From positions 24,157,079-24,221,078 of the forward strand of contig CM055313.2 in the NCBI GenBank assembly GCA_029255685.2: a stretch of DNA of 64,000 nt. The letters are read 5' to 3'. The position numbers and the translations under genes were made by a program. How positions within the stretch are numbered: position 1 is the stretch's first letter; every line of letters begins with the position of its first letter. The notes below the pieces were generated by a model that worked only from the letters and a program-made list of their open reading frames with translations, was not told where the DNA came from and made no database searches. The DNA comes from Silene conica (Eukaryota > Streptophyta > Magnoliopsida > Caryophyllales > Caryophyllaceae). Positions 1 through 11,219 of this stretch are shown piece after piece.

Positions 1-984
1 TTATTATATTCTTAATAATATGATATTTTATTACTATTTAATTATCTTTTTATATATACTTAATTTATTTAACGAAAGTAATAGCCAATGAAATTGCTCT
101 AAAACAATAGCCAATGAAATCGCTCGAAAAGTTCCTCTTTTAAGTATATATATATATATTGATATATTGATTGATTGGATTAACCCACTTTTACTGGTTG
201 AGTTGGGTTTGACTCGCTGTTGGGTTTGGTTACTTTATCGTATTACTCCAAATTAGAGATGATAATTGGATAAGTAGGTTGAGTTTGGGTTATATCGGGC
301 CAACCTACCTTCTGAGCCGAGTTGGGTCTAAGTCGCGTTGTTATTAGACCATGTTGGATGATGCATCGGGCCGAGCCGGGTTAAAATAGTCTTGTCCATA
401 GTGGGGATATATAAAGACATTCTTGGATGAATGATGAATGTCTTCGTCCTGTCTATGGTGAGGATGAAGACTCATCATCCATCCATGAATAGATGATGAA
501 TGTCGTCATCCTTCCGCAATGCATTAAAATTATCGAAATCTAACAGTAAATTAATCTGAAACTATAAATTAAATACAAATTAATTAACTAGCGATGTTAA
601 GAAGTTGTTAATTTAAATGTGTTAAATTTGACCCCCGCATGAAAATTAGTGAGTTTAGATGATTTTTGTGGTTTTTATTTTTTCGGGGTTTTTCTGAATT
701 TATCGTGTTTTTCATAAATTTCAGAGGAAATTTCTAGAGAGAAAGTGTTCACAAAATGTCAAGGGCATCTTCGCATTTTTTATGAAAAACGCCGTCTACG
801 TTTACTAAGACACCGTTATTTTGAAAAAAAAGGAAGGTTCGATCCTGTCTATGGGAATGAAGTAAACTGTTTGGCCAGCCGTTTTCCACCTTGTGAGAGA
901 ACGCGCGGCGAGAGAATTATACAGTTTTGTCACGTTGGATACTCCGCTTTTTTTAACAAAACAAAATAAAAACACAAAATCTCA
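1..984. other. AT-rich intergenic DNA, no gene recognised
   Basis: No credible coding region is visible. A block near 425-515 carries two near copies of GATGAATGTC(T/G)TC(G/A)TCCT about 61 bp apart. A 74-codon open frame at 745-969 has no recognisable domain and a composition unlike a plant protein, so it is not called. Confidence 0.6.
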
Positions 985-1158
985 TTTGTGACGGCAGTAT
1001 CCGTCACAAGCTTGTGACGGATACCGTTTTCTCTCACAAAATACCCATTTTTTCTCTCTCCCCGACACTATTCATGTGGTCCCCTTTCTCCACTAACTCA
1101 TTTTGTATCCATTTTATCTCACAAAATATCCGTCACAAATAGTGATCCGTCACAAGCA
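985..1158. repeat. MITE-like inverted repeat with TTGTGACGGAT ends
   Basis: TTGTGACGG and its inverse CCGTCACAA occur several times here. CTTGTGACGGAT near 1010-1021 is matched by ATCCGTCACAAG at 1145-1156, giving a 12-bp perfect inverted repeat, with TCTCACAAAATA nearby on both sides. A fragment of the same family (GACGGATATGTCCGTCACAAG) lies at about 8409-8429 in the NHL gene's 5' region. Family assignment is not attempted; a Mutator-like or other TIR MITE is plausible. Confidence 0.5.
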
Positions 1159-1160
1159 AG

Positions 1161-1538
1161 ACTTAGTATGTGTTTGGCCCTACTTTTCAACTGTTTTTTC
1201 AAACAAAGAAATAGAAGTTGGGTCAAACACTACTTTTTAAAAAACTAAAAACTAATTTTATTAAACAAAAATTCTAAAACTGACTCCTAGAAATACCTAG
1301 AAACAGAAGTAGCAAATTGTTACTTCTGTTTCTCTTTTCACGTTTCTCGTAAGTTATTTGAGTCCAAAATCAAAAAAAAATTGGTAGAAACTAGTTAGGC
1401 CAAACACGATAAAACTGATAAAAATAGTTTTTTAAAAATTTTGGCCAAACATGAACAATTTTATCCAGAACTAGTTTTATAAAAACTCCTTTACAAAATA
1501 AAAATGATTTTCCATAAACAAAGCCAAACATGCACTTA
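1161..1538. mobile_element. probable hAT-like MITE
   Basis: The block starts ACTTA-GTATGTGTTTGGC and ends GCCAAACATGC-ACTTA, so short terminal inverted repeats rich in GTTTGGC are flanked by a 5-bp direct repeat ACTTA. The interior is AT-rich and non-coding. The TIR resembles common plant hAT-type MITEs. The exact target duplication length is uncertain, because hAT elements normally duplicate 8 bp. Confidence 0.45.
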
Positions 1539-1698
1539 CTAAAAGAAAAAACCTTGAAAATTTATCTTCGAAATCGAATTCAAATTTTAAAAACCCTAAA
1601 GAATGCTTCATTATTTAAAGTTATAAGCCCGCCGTTTCACCCATCCAAGTAAAAAAGCAAAAAGTAAAACTTCCCCAAAAATTGACCCTAACAAAAAA

Positions 1699-2034
1699 AT
1701 GGAGAAATCATCCAACTCTGCTACCGCATCAAGCGCGCCTCCGGTTTCGGCCATAACTGATAATGTAGTAAAAGATGAAGGAAGTGCAGTAAAAATGATA
1801 ACAATCAAATTTGAGAAGACACAGTCAAAGGAAGTTATTTACCGGGTAAAACGTAATATACATATGGGTAAAGTTATCAGGAGATACTGTGAGTTTATGG
1901 GTTTCAAAGAAAATGCATTTAAATATCATTATCACCAGAAACAAGTTAGAGAATTTGATACTCCGGATTCGCTTGATATGGAAGATGATGATGTTATCGA
2001 TTGTTGTACTGAAATGTGGGGTGGCGGGTTTTAA
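1699..2034 (+). CDS. SUMO-like small ubiquitin-related modifier
   Basis: A 111-residue single-exon frame. After a low-complexity N-terminus of about 32 residues rich in Ser, Ala and Thr comes a ubiquitin-like fold resembling SUMO: a first strand MITIKF, then VKRNIHMGKVIRRYC matching the SUMO helix region, a TPDSLDMEDDDVID segment matching the conserved SUMO TPxxLxMEdxDxI block, and a C-terminal diglycine. SUMO is conjugated to lysines of target proteins through its C-terminal Gly-Gly after a protease trims the tail. Here the end is WGGGF, so one residue beyond the glycines would have to be removed. The core is strongly diverged and the QTGG end typical of plant SUMO1/2 is replaced. Single-exon structure suggests a retrocopy or a divergent paralogue; expression cannot be judged. 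Confidence 0.75.
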   Translation: MEKSSNSATASSAPPVSAITDNVVKDEGSAVKMITIKFEKTQSKEVIYRVKRNIHMGKVIRRYCEFMGFKENAFKYHYHQKQVREFDTPDSLDMEDDDVIDCCTEMWGGGF

Positions 2035-2926
2035 GTCTTAAGTCGATTTGTAATTCGGTTTTTCTAACGTGACTCGTGTTTTAGACTTTTAGTTTATGTT
2101 ATATGGTTCGATTTAATTTGTTGTATTTCTGTTATCGTATCCCTTCGTTTAAGTTAATTTCATTGTATCGTTTATGATTGACTGTATGGAGGAAGTATTA
2201 TGCACGATGGTGTTATTTATCGTGTGGAATATTTGTAAATTTGTGAAATACGGTCTCTCCAAGGAATTGAAGGGAGACGTCGATAGTATTACACCGGGGA
2301 CTCCTTTTTATTTATCGGAACACGGCATACGAGCATCGCTAGGATAGACACACAAAATTCTCCCATTCCATTCTCTATGAAAAATGGAGGTTTGTAAATT
2401 TGGGACGTTCTTTTCCGTGAAACGCAGTGTCTCAGTCTACAAAGAAGAAATACGGCGTCGTTTTGTGCGTGTTCAACCTTTTCCTTTTTAAGTTCCCCAA
2501 TTAATGAATGTCACAACTCCCCAATATTTGTAACCGGTGCCGTTACTACGTTCGATGCATGTTCCTATCTCTTATATATGCGTCTTACGTGATTTGTCTT
2601 AATACCCCATGGGTGTTTAAGGCCACGAGCAAACAGACCTGAGAACCAGGATATACTTGTACTTGCCTATTTAAGGTGGACATTTAATTATTTTAATTTA
2701 ATTAATTTAAAATACCTTAAAATACCTCTAAATTAATACCAGTAAATCCTGAAAAATATCAAAAATTTTAAACAAAAAATATTAAAATTCTCAATATTCA
2801 GCGAGACAACTCAGACAAGTGTCCGTGTTCGCCCCCTTAATGTGCCACTAATTGTCGGGCTTTCAAATTAGATACGTAATACGTAAAGCTAACTGGATAC
2901 GGAATCCTCGTCTATTGATTGAATCC
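2035..2926. other. intergenic region between SUMO-like and HPR3-like genes
   Basis: Nothing coding is recognised. It presumably contains the 3' end of the SUMO-like transcript and the promoter of the reductase gene. An AT-rich stretch lies near 2680-2790. Confidence 0.6.
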
Positions 2927-5900
2927 ATGGAGACCACGGAATCCATTAAAGCTCCATCCTCATCGCTACCAAAGATAATCGTAATTACACCACCACCAAT
3001 ATTCCTTCACTTTGAACAACAATTTTCCCGCCATTTTCACTTCCTCAAAGCGTATGAATCTCCGCTACCGCTTCCCGCCTTCCTCGCTGCCGCCGCCGAA
3101 GTCGGCGTTGCCGCCATGTTCGTAACCGCGAACGGACCTCCGATCACCGTCGAAACGGTGCTCAATTACGTTCCGTCGGTTCGGTGCATCGTTTCTTCCG
3201 CCGCCGGTGTTGATTATATTGATCTCGATGAGTGTCGGCGATGCGGTATTGTTGTTGCGAATGCAGCTGGAGTTTCGTCTGTTGATTGTGCGGAATTCGC
3301 GGTCGGTTTGGTTGTTGATGTGTTTCGGAAGGTGTCTGGCGGTGATCGTTTTGTTCGGACTGGTGGTTGGAGTGGTGGCGAGTTTCGGTTCGGTCGTCGG
3401 GTAATGATCGCCGAAACCTGCTTAATTTTGTTGTCGTAAATTCTCATTTCAGACCGTCTTAATTACTTTGTTACGTGTTTCAATAATGACTACTTGAGTA
3501 CTCGGTATTTTATAAGTTTAAGACGGTTTTAAATAAGCTGAATTTTGTTGTTATTATAGAGTTTACATTGTTTGATTATTTTCGGGAGCTTTGAGGCATT
3601 GGAATAATGTTAGTTGTTGCGATATTGTTGATGTTCGGTCGTTAATTTGATGAGAATTAGGTTAAATTTGATGCAATTCTTAGTTTAGAAAAGCTGTTTA
3701 CGAGTGTGTTTCATTAAATTCTAGATTTGATCATTACTTGGTATCTTAGAAGCTTAAGACGATCTTAAATAAGAAATAAGACGAACTTGTTTGTTGTTAT
3801 ATGGTGGATATTGTTGAATTATATTGTAGTTGCTGTAGGTATGAAAATTGTTGATGAACTTGTTATTTGCATATGTTATTTGCCTAGTTCTTTAAGACTT
3901 AACTTTACTTCGGTTTAATTCATTTTGTAAAAGTTCAATTCATTTCACCTTTGTTGTTCATCTCAATTCAGGTCAAGTTCAGTTCAGTGAGGTAGTTTGT
4001 GTCCAAAGCATGGTTACCAGATTCGCTATGAATACTGCCTTACCTGGACTTACCGATCCGTGATTCATGCTTATATAATGTGATATATGTATGTTTAGTA
4101 AGCAACATGATGGAATTCGCTCTTTAGCGATTCGCTATTCGTAGGGTACTCGAGCGAATCTGCTAACCTCGGTCCAAAGAATTTGTTATTTACATATGTT
4201 TGATGCACATTATTTGCTATGTTAGGCCTGTGCTGTTAGACTTAAATTTCAGTTCGTTTTAGTTGGTTAAATTCTGCTTTTAAGTATGTCAGTTCCGAGT
4301 AGCTAGATTCTCGAGCAAGTCGAATGCTGGCCAACTGAGAAGAGAAGGGAATGTACTTCTTTCAGTTCATTTTTGTTCTTCATCTCAGTTAATTTGCGTT
4401 CAGGTCAAGTAAACTAAGTTTAGGCCAGTTAGGTCCAGCCTATGAATTAATTCATGGTCTTACCGTGATGACTCCTTCCAACTGTCGTTGGTTTTTGGCT
4501 TAAAATGAGGTGTTGAAGCATTGTCTCATACTCTCATGTCATGTCAGAATGTCGTAATGTTGGAAATGCGACACACTGCCATTGTAAGTGTCAAAGTAAC
4601 ATATGAGTAAATTAGGAGTATAGACTGATACTGTAGTAATGTAGCGTTGTAGCCTTGTAGGTAGGCCTTTGCTTATTGTAGGAAACCTCTTGCAAGTTTG
4701 GTTTGAAATAGGTAGGATTTGGTACAGTGATACGATCTCACAGTGAGACAGCGTTAGATGTTACGGTGCGGGAAAATTTTGCTCTAAAATTGGATACAAA
4801 TTATTGATTGGTTCCCCCGCTTATCCAAGTTTGATTGTAAGAGGTCAAATTTGTTTCTATGATGTTGAAATATCCAAAGGCTGCGAACAGGGTGGAGAGT
4901 GGAGTGTTTTAGTTCCGTATAGCTTTGATTTTACAATTTAGTGTTGCTATAATCCTGGAGTACTTTGTACTTTGTAGTACTCGATTCGTCTAATTGTAGC
5001 TTGAATTTAGCTCTGTATGTATAGCTTGGATTTTGCAATTTAGTCTGCGAATGGGGCTGAGAGCTGAGTGTTTTTGTTCTTTATTGTTTGGATTTTACAA
5101 TTTAGGTTGCGATTTAGTGTTGCTAGAATCCCGGAGTACTTTGTAGTACTCGATTTGTCTAATTATAACTTGGATTTAGTACTGAGTAATATGGATTTTA
5201 CATTTTTGGCTGCGAATGGGGATGAGAGTGGAGTGTTTGAGTGATGTATAGCTTGGATTTTACAATTTAGGTTGCTATTAAGTGTTGCTAAAATCTTGGG
5301 AGTACTTTATAGAGCTCATTTCATCTAATTATATTGTTAAAAACTTTAATTATGTTTGTCCCATCTTTGTTGTAAAATTTTGGTTATCTAAACATGATTA
5401 CTAAACTTCAAGTTATGCATTCGACAACCTAATGTTACTGCCGGTTTTATTCTGTGATTTGTGATTTCAGTTGGGAGGCAAGACAGTAGGAATAGTTGGT
5501 CTTGGAAGAATTGGGTCAGAGGTTGCCAAAAGACTCCACGCTTTCGAGTGTCGTATATTGTACAACTCTAGGAATAAGAAGCCATCAGTCCCTTACTCAT
5601 TTTATTCAGATGTCTGTGAAATGGCTGCTGACAGTGATTTGCTTGTAATATGTTGCTCTTTGTCTGATCAAACCCGACATATGATAAACAAGGAAGTGCT
5701 GACGGCACTGGGTAAGGATGGATTTATTGTTAACGTCGCTCGAGGGCCTATAATTGATGAGACAGAGCTGGTTAGGTTTTTATTGGAAGGTCGGATAGCT
5801 GGTGCTGGCTTGGACGTATTTGAGCATGAGCCGTCTGTGCCTCGAGAGCTCTTCTCCCTCGACAATGTTGTTCTGGCACATCATCAAGCCGGTTTCACCG

Positions 5901-5989
5901 AAGAGTGCTTCCAGGATCTGTTTGAACTTGTGAAAGGAAACTTCGAAGCTTTCTTTGCGAATAAGCCTCTACTTACTCCCGTTGTTTGA
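2927..5989 (+). CDS. HPR3-like glyoxylate/hydroxypyruvate (hydroxyphenylpyruvate) reductase, two exons
   Basis: Exon 1 is 2927-3400 (158 codons) and exon 2 is 5471-5989 (172 codons plus TGA); they join in phase 0 to give 330 residues, normal for the family. The start is the ATG at 2927 in a good context (CCATGG). The donor is CGG|GTAATG and the acceptor TTTCAG|TTG. The product is a D-isomer-specific 2-hydroxyacid dehydrogenase that reduces 2-oxoacids such as hydroxypyruvate or hydroxyphenylpyruvate with NAD(P)H. Visible motifs are a substrate-domain start, the nucleotide-binding GLGRIG (about 168-173), catalytic Arg in NVARGP (about 249), the acidic residue in FEHEP (about 276-278) and His 296 in LAHHQAG, where the usual PH is HH. 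Closest known type is plant HPR3/HPPR, usually cytosolic; I see no targeting peptide. Substrate choice cannot be decided. It appears intact. Confidence 0.88.
3401..5470 (+). other. intron of the HPR3-like gene
   Basis: A 2070-nt GT-AG intron placed between two exons that join in frame across the catalytic and nucleotide-binding domains. It is T-rich and contains a tandem repeat at 4881-5335 and a looser duplication of a TTCAGTTC/GGTCAAGT-containing stretch around 3890-4010 and 4250-4440. Confidence 0.85.
4881..5335. repeat. about 165-bp tandem repeat, 2.8 copies, inside an intron
   Basis: Units begin CTGCGAA(C/T) at 4881, 5045 and 5210. Each holds GATTTTACAATTTAG, AGTGTTGCTA and GGAGTACTTT in the same order; the third copy is cut short near 5335. 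Unit lengths are 164 and 165 bp. Confidence 0.8.
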
Positions 5990-7480
5990 TGTCTTAGCTC
6001 GGCTTGTCGCATCACCCTGTTATTTGTAAGTTCCCATTTCTCTATGTTTGTGTGTTATCAATTTGTCCTGAACCCCTCTTTTGTCTGGTTAGTAAATTTA
6101 GAAGCGAGTGAAATAAACGGATCTATCTTTCGTCCTCTAAACGTGATTGTAAAGAGTTATTTATAACTTTAATTTATTACGAGTATTAGAAAAAAAATAG
6201 GCATTATTAATAAATATGGGCCGAGTCAAGCTAAACGCTTGGCCCAAAAACTTTTTAGGCCTCTTTTGGCCGACCCATGGGTTTTCTGTGGGCGAAAATA
6301 AAAGGACCAATCCCTTCAAAAAACGCGGGTTGAGCCGGATTAGGCCAATAGGCCATTTTATCAGCTCAATTTTGCTAGGTATAAACTTACCAGCAAACAT
6401 AATTAGGCTCAATCCCCTGTATACAAAAAAATTAACACGTTTCCGATTTTTTTTGCTTAAATTTTCCGTCTAAATGGTATTCTACCAGACCGGTAAACGG
6501 CCCTAACCGTGGGAACAGAGTGCAGACTATATGTTTAGTTTATGTGTCATTGACTTTGACACAGTTACAGGGGCGGCTGTTTATAACCAAAAATATTTTG
6601 CACAACAGTTAGCATGGACTACGATAGCCGGCTCGGTTTGTTGGGTACACCGGATCTACGAAATTATCGCATTTTTTAATTAACGGTGAACGTCTTTTCA
6701 TATTTTACATAAACTTTGCTTTATTATTTATGAAGAGGGCCGGTGTTATTGGGTAGTGACTAGTGTGTACGATGACGTGGCCGAATGTCTATAAAATAAC
6801 AATCTGTTTTGTCTCATTTATCCACATAAGTAATACTTGATCGGTCGCAAATCTATGACGAAACATTCCGTTTTTCGTGAAAAAAAAAACCTTGTTTTAT
6901 AATAACCCACAAGTTGGATTAAATTTGCAATAATGACACACAGAATGATCTCAAATTCTCAAATGATCATTTATATTATTACAATAAATATAAATTATTA
7001 ATTTAAGTAGCTTTCTCACACCAACCTTTTTCGCGTGGTTAGACCGTTAAAAATACGTTATAAATCCTTAACAAAATTAGTTGTCACTAATTTGTTTACT
7101 TGGTCCACATTACGTTTTTCTTGTTGAATTTTTTTTTTCCGAAGAACTGTCCTCATTACACTTCGGCTATATAACAACTAGTTTATCATATAATCAGTTG
7201 TATATATCTGATTTAAGTTTATAGGTACATTTTACGAGTTTTATTGAAAACAATTCGAATGTTTATAAAAAAACCTTAACCCGGAATATTATACTGGAAG
7301 TAAAAAATAATACATATAAACTCAATAGTTATTTAATTTTAACACCTAAAAAATTAAAATGCAAGTTAAAATTTTTAAATGCTAAAAAAAATTGCATATA
7401 AGTTCAAATAAATTTGTATTGGAGGTATGATATTCATATATATACGTTTGTATGTATACCTATTTGTGCTATTATAATAA
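5990..7480. other. intergenic, AT-rich, no gene recognised
   Basis: It follows the reductase stop codon and includes its likely 3'UTR. Around 6215-6480 both strands stay open for about 85 codons, but the translations show no domain and look like chance or repeat-derived frames. No RNA gene recognised. Confidence 0.6.
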
Positions 7481-7658
7481 CGGTTTTTTAACGTGTGCCC
7501 TTAGCCTTTGGGGCACATGTTAATAGTCTAAATACGGGAAGATTTACAACATATTCTCATCTGATTCTTAGGTACAAACTCATAATTTTACCATAATTAA
7601 TGAAAATGTGTTGTGAATCTTTCCGTATTTAGACTATTAACACGTGTTAGAAAAACCG
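7481..7658. mobile_element. foldback MITE
   Basis: A long inverted repeat: TTAATAGTCTAAATACGG near 7520 pairs with its inverse near 7623-7640, with about 32 bp of arm and two mismatches. Outer ends are CGGTTTTT on the left and AAAAACCG on the right. The left arm carries an extra small hairpin (GTGTGCCC...GGGGCACAT) that is missing from the right arm. It lies about 0.5 kb upstream of the NHL gene's predicted TATA box. The superfamily is not assigned. Confidence 0.6.
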
Positions 7659-7987
7659 AATATAATATTTATAAGTAATACTTCTTCTATTCCAATGAAT
7701 TCTATGTGTTGGCTTTATATACATATATCAATGCTCCTTTTCTTTTGTTCATATTTTTAGTTAAATATTACTAAAATTATAAAAAAAATATTGAGATTCA
7801 TAAAATACTCGATAAGACAATTTAAATAAAATCTCACATAACTATTTTTTATGCTATATATTAGAAGTTATATCGAGCATTCTCCTGACATATGAATAGT
7901 GCTCAAAAAAATAAATGTATAGAATTCATTGGAATGGAGGACGGTCCTTCCGAACGGCACAAATATATTTGTTTGTTGAATATTGTG

Positions 7988-7997
7988 TATATATAAA
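7988..7997 (+). promoter_or_regulatory. candidate TATA box of the NHL/LEA2 gene
   Basis: TATATATAAA followed by a plausible transcribed leader. It lies about 220 bp upstream of a candidate 5'UTR splice donor at 8215. Position is the only support. Confidence 0.4.
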
Positions 7998-8214
7998 CTC
8001 TAGTGTCTTACTAATTCTTCGTTCTTTCTTGTCTAATGTATTAGCCTTCACGTCTTCCATTTTTCTTGCTCATTCTTTCTCCTCCTAATCCAGGAAACTA
8101 TCATAATTAATAACATTTCAAGGGGGTTGATAGTTTGAGAGTTTATAATTCGAATTATATTCGAAGAATTTGGTTTCGATTATCGGGCGATCCTCGTCAA
8201 TTCTTATTATTCAG

Positions 8215-8791
8215 GTTCGTTTTTATCAGCTTATCTATTTCATTTCGCGGATTTTTTGGTGTCAGTAACTCTCTCTTGTGATTGCGATGATGCAAGTAAT
8301 TATCTATGTGGGTGAATAAAACGGAACAGTTTGCTACTCGCTCGGCACTTTGATTTTGTCTTTATATATCCTACATGAGTATTATTTGACCCGTCCGTAA
8401 ACTTACGACGGATATGTCCGTCACAAGTGATGTGTTTTGGTGTAAGATGCTGTTTTTATGTCTCTGTTTTGCCATTAGTTGAGTGCAAAACTCGACCCTT
8501 TTACTCCGCATACAGATGTTAACTAATTTAGTCGATAAAATTATGAACGGTAATAATACTCGTGACCTGAATTTTAAACTCCGTCAGTATCATAATTGTC
8601 CCCGTAGCTCCCTTTATAACTATTTATTCAATGCGATATCAATTCCACATAAGTTATTTGATTATGCGCCTCGTTAAATCTTGATGATCGAAATTTTTAT
8701 TTTTATTTAGTCGTGTTTGAATGGTGTGTTTGAATATAAATGTACGAAATATTAAGAAATTATTTGTAACTTTCAACTTTTTGTTGTGCAG
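8215..8791 (+). other. candidate 5'UTR intron of the NHL/LEA2 gene
   Basis: Donor context TTCAG|GTTCGT at 8215 and acceptor TTGTTGTGCAG ending at 8791 behind a T-rich tract, 46 bp before the ATG. The interval has no coding signal. A leader intron fits but is unproven. Confidence 0.45.
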
Positions 8792-8837
8792 AATTTCCCC
8801 TAATTAATTGACCAAACTATCAAGTATAAGTAACAAA

Positions 8838-9725
8838 ATGGGTGACTTGCGATATCCGAGAGAGTCCATCTCAAAACCAATTGTCGAAACACCACCCGTG
8901 TCGGGTGAGTATCCGAAAGTGTCCACTTTAAAACCAATTATAGAAACACCGCCTGCGTCGGGTGAGCACCAACGGGTCACGAGTCAAGGCTCATTTGACT
9001 CATCAAAGAGTTTCGATTCCGGTCCAAACCCGGGAACGTATGTGATTCAATTGCCAAAGGATCAAATTTTCCGTGTTCCGCCACCCGAAAATGAACAAAA
9101 GTTCAAACGGTACACGAAACGAGACCCGAATAGAAATTTGTGTCGAAGTTGCATTTGTTACATCATTTCGACAATTATTCTTCTAATTGTTCTCCTAGGA
9201 ATTACCTTTGGTATTCTTTACCTTATTTACCGTCCCAAAATTCCGACATATACTATTAACGGTATTCATGTTAAAGGAGTAAATTTAACCGCGGGAAAAG
9301 TTACCGCCACTACTATTACCCCGGTTTTTAACATCACGGTCAAAACCAACAACCGGAATGGTAAAATAAGCATTTACTATGAACAGGGGAGTAAAATTAA
9401 TATTTACCGTGATGGTGTAAATTTTTGTGACGGGGAGTTACCGGCATTTTACCAACCACCAAACAGCGTGACGGTTTTTTCAACGGAGTTAAACGGGTCG
9501 GGGATCGTGTTGTCCAAGTCAGCATTGGAGAAGTTGTTAAACCAACAGAAAAAAGGTAAAATTCCGTTAGAAATGGATGTAAACGTTCCCGTTAGGATTA
9601 AACTTGGTTCGGTTAAATTTTGGACGATGACCGTTAAAGTCGAGTGTGACGTGGCGGTTAATGCGTTAACGGAGAAGGCTAAGGTTGTTTCTCAGAAATG
9701 TAAAGTCCGGTTTACACCGTGGTGA
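8838..9725 (+). CDS. NDR1/HIN1-like (NHL) LEA2-family membrane protein
   Basis: 295 residues from the ATG at 8838 (AAAATGGGT). An upstream TTG at 8808 in the same frame is not needed. The N-terminal cytosolic part (1-105) has a duplicated KPI(V/I)ETPP(V/A)SGE motif at about 13-24 and 32-43, then a TYVIQLPKDQIFRVPPPEN segment typical of the NHL6/NHL13 type. A Cys/Arg-rich stretch precedes one transmembrane helix (about 107-131), then a LEA2 domain (about 150-265) with N-x-T/S sites such as NLT, NIT and NGS. Family members sit at the plasma membrane and are linked to pathogen or abiotic stress responses; no catalytic activity is expected. It ends KVRFTPW and appears intact. Confidence 0.88.
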   Translation: MGDLRYPRESISKPIVETPPVSGEYPKVSTLKPIIETPPASGEHQRVTSQGSFDSSKSFDSGPNPGTYVIQLPKDQIFRVPPPENEQKFKRYTKRDPNRNLCRSCICYIISTIILLIVLLGITFGILYLIYRPKIPTYTINGIHVKGVNLTAGKVTATTITPVFNITVKTNNRNGKISIYYEQGSKINIYRDGVNFCDGELPAFYQPPNSVTVFSTELNGSGIVLSKSALEKLLNQQKKGKIPLEMDVNVPVRIKLGSVKFWTMTVKVECDVAVNALTEKAKVVSQKCKVRFTPW

Positions 9726-10260
9726 TAGCGGTCCTTAGGAATTTCGGTGACGCATGGAAACATTTTGATGTGGACGCGATGAAATTGATAAAACGATGAC
9801 GTTTGGAGGAGACCGAGTCAGATTGCATGGGTTCGAGCTTCTTGGGTACGGCACTGATGTTACACATTGTATTTATTCTTTCGTCTTTGTTTGTGATAAC
9901 TTTGTTTTCGAGTTTCGTTGGTTAAATAATAATCAAGAAAAGAGAGAATGTACGAGTATAATTTTTGTAACAAAAGACGGGATTTTTAAGGTTTAAACTT
10001 TCGTAATAGATGATGAATTTCTTTTGTTATGAAATGTTGATATTTATTGTAATTGTAATAATTATAATTGTCTGGTTTATTGCAGAAGTTTATTTCACTG
10101 TTTATAATTTAATCAGTCTGTTTTGTACCGAGAATCCGTTTTTCCCAAAAAAATTCCACCAGAAATGAGTAACGATGACAAAAACAGAAAAATCTTTGTC
10201 GATTTATTCAAGGTTGTATCGTGGTACAAAAGTCTACTGACTTAAAAGCTATATCGGTAC
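9726..10260. other. 3' flank of NHL gene up to the left edge of element A
   Basis: It contains the likely 3'UTR of the NHL gene and AT-rich DNA. No other gene is seen. The last five bases, GGTAC (10256-10260), form the left target site duplication of element A. Confidence 0.65.
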
Positions 10261-11141
10261 TGTAGACATAAAAATATGTCTCATACTATTAAAATGGAGC
10301 CAAAGTCAAATGTTTACATTTGGGAGAATATCGTTTGATAAAATGGGTCGGTAATTTTAGACCGAATAAATATGACGATATTAAGTCCATCTGGTTCAAA
10401 TAGAAATCGGTCCACTCGGAAAAATGGGCTGTATTATATTTCTAATACGAAATATGGGACGTAAATCATAAGTCTAAAAGAAACGGTGTTAAGTCAAAAT
10501 GAACCTGTGTTTTAGCAAGCCCATCAAATTGAGTTTGGCAAACCCAAATATGGCCAAAAGAAAATACGTAAATGGGATTTGGCATGTATACATATATAAA
10601 TCAATAATTTATAATATGATGAGAACCTACGAATGGATTTGGTTCGACCAAATTATGGGAATGTGCGTAAGACTAGGACTCAGTCAACGAGAATAAAGGG
10701 AAATGAGTTGTACGTGTTTACCCACAAACCAAACAAACAAAGGTTATAAACGGTGAGTGTTTGCTCTCATTTGTCCCTAATAACCACAATTACAAAATTA
10801 CACAAAAAATCAAAACCTCTCTACAAAAATCTCTCTCAAGAGAAATCAGAGAAAAGAAATACATTCATCTCTAGTCATGTAGATTCGAATACAGGACTAC
10901 TCTTTGATCCGACAATAAGCGTCTGCCGCCGTCGATTGAAGATAAACAAGTCAAATCCGTCAGGGAGATTAAGTCTTCAAATCAAGACCATACTCGTCAT
11001 TCAAGTGTGGAAATTGAATCAGTAGAATAAATAGTAGATTGTACCCGAAATCTTTTTTTTTGAATTAATAAAATTATTACTTTGTTGCATCGTTTGTGTT
11101 TTCTCTATTTAGTTGCAGATAAACGCAAATTTGTTGTTGCA
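10261..11141 (+). repeat. element A 5' LTR
   Basis: 881 bp, TGTAGACATA to GTTGCA. It matches the 3' LTR throughout with scattered substitutions. A candidate TATA motif TATATAAA lies at 10593-10600, and CAGGACTACTCTTTGATCC marks a block well conserved in the other LTR. Confidence 0.9.
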
Positions 11142-11145
11142 AATT

Positions 11146-11163
11146 TGGCACGCCTAGTGGGAC
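11146..11163 (+). other. element A primer binding site
   Basis: TGGCACGCCTAGTGGGAC starts 5 bp after the 5' LTR. The TGG start pairs with the CCA end of a tRNA. I do not name the tRNA because I could not match the rest confidently. Confidence 0.6.
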
Positions 11164-11219
11164 ATCTCTAGTACTCATCTCTTTTTCCACACAATCAAGT
11201 TTCGCAACAAAGCATTTTA

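Noticed and set aside
745..969. 74-codon open frame near the left end
   Set aside because: No domain, Arg-rich low-complexity translation and no sign of a promoter or splice context.
3207..3447. Open frames in other frames and on the minus strand over the reductase first exon
   Set aside because: Shadows of the real GC-rich exon; the reductase frame has clear motifs.
6161..6473. Overlapping open frames on both strands
   Set aside because: No domain similarity and no start context; probably chance in repeat-derived sequence.
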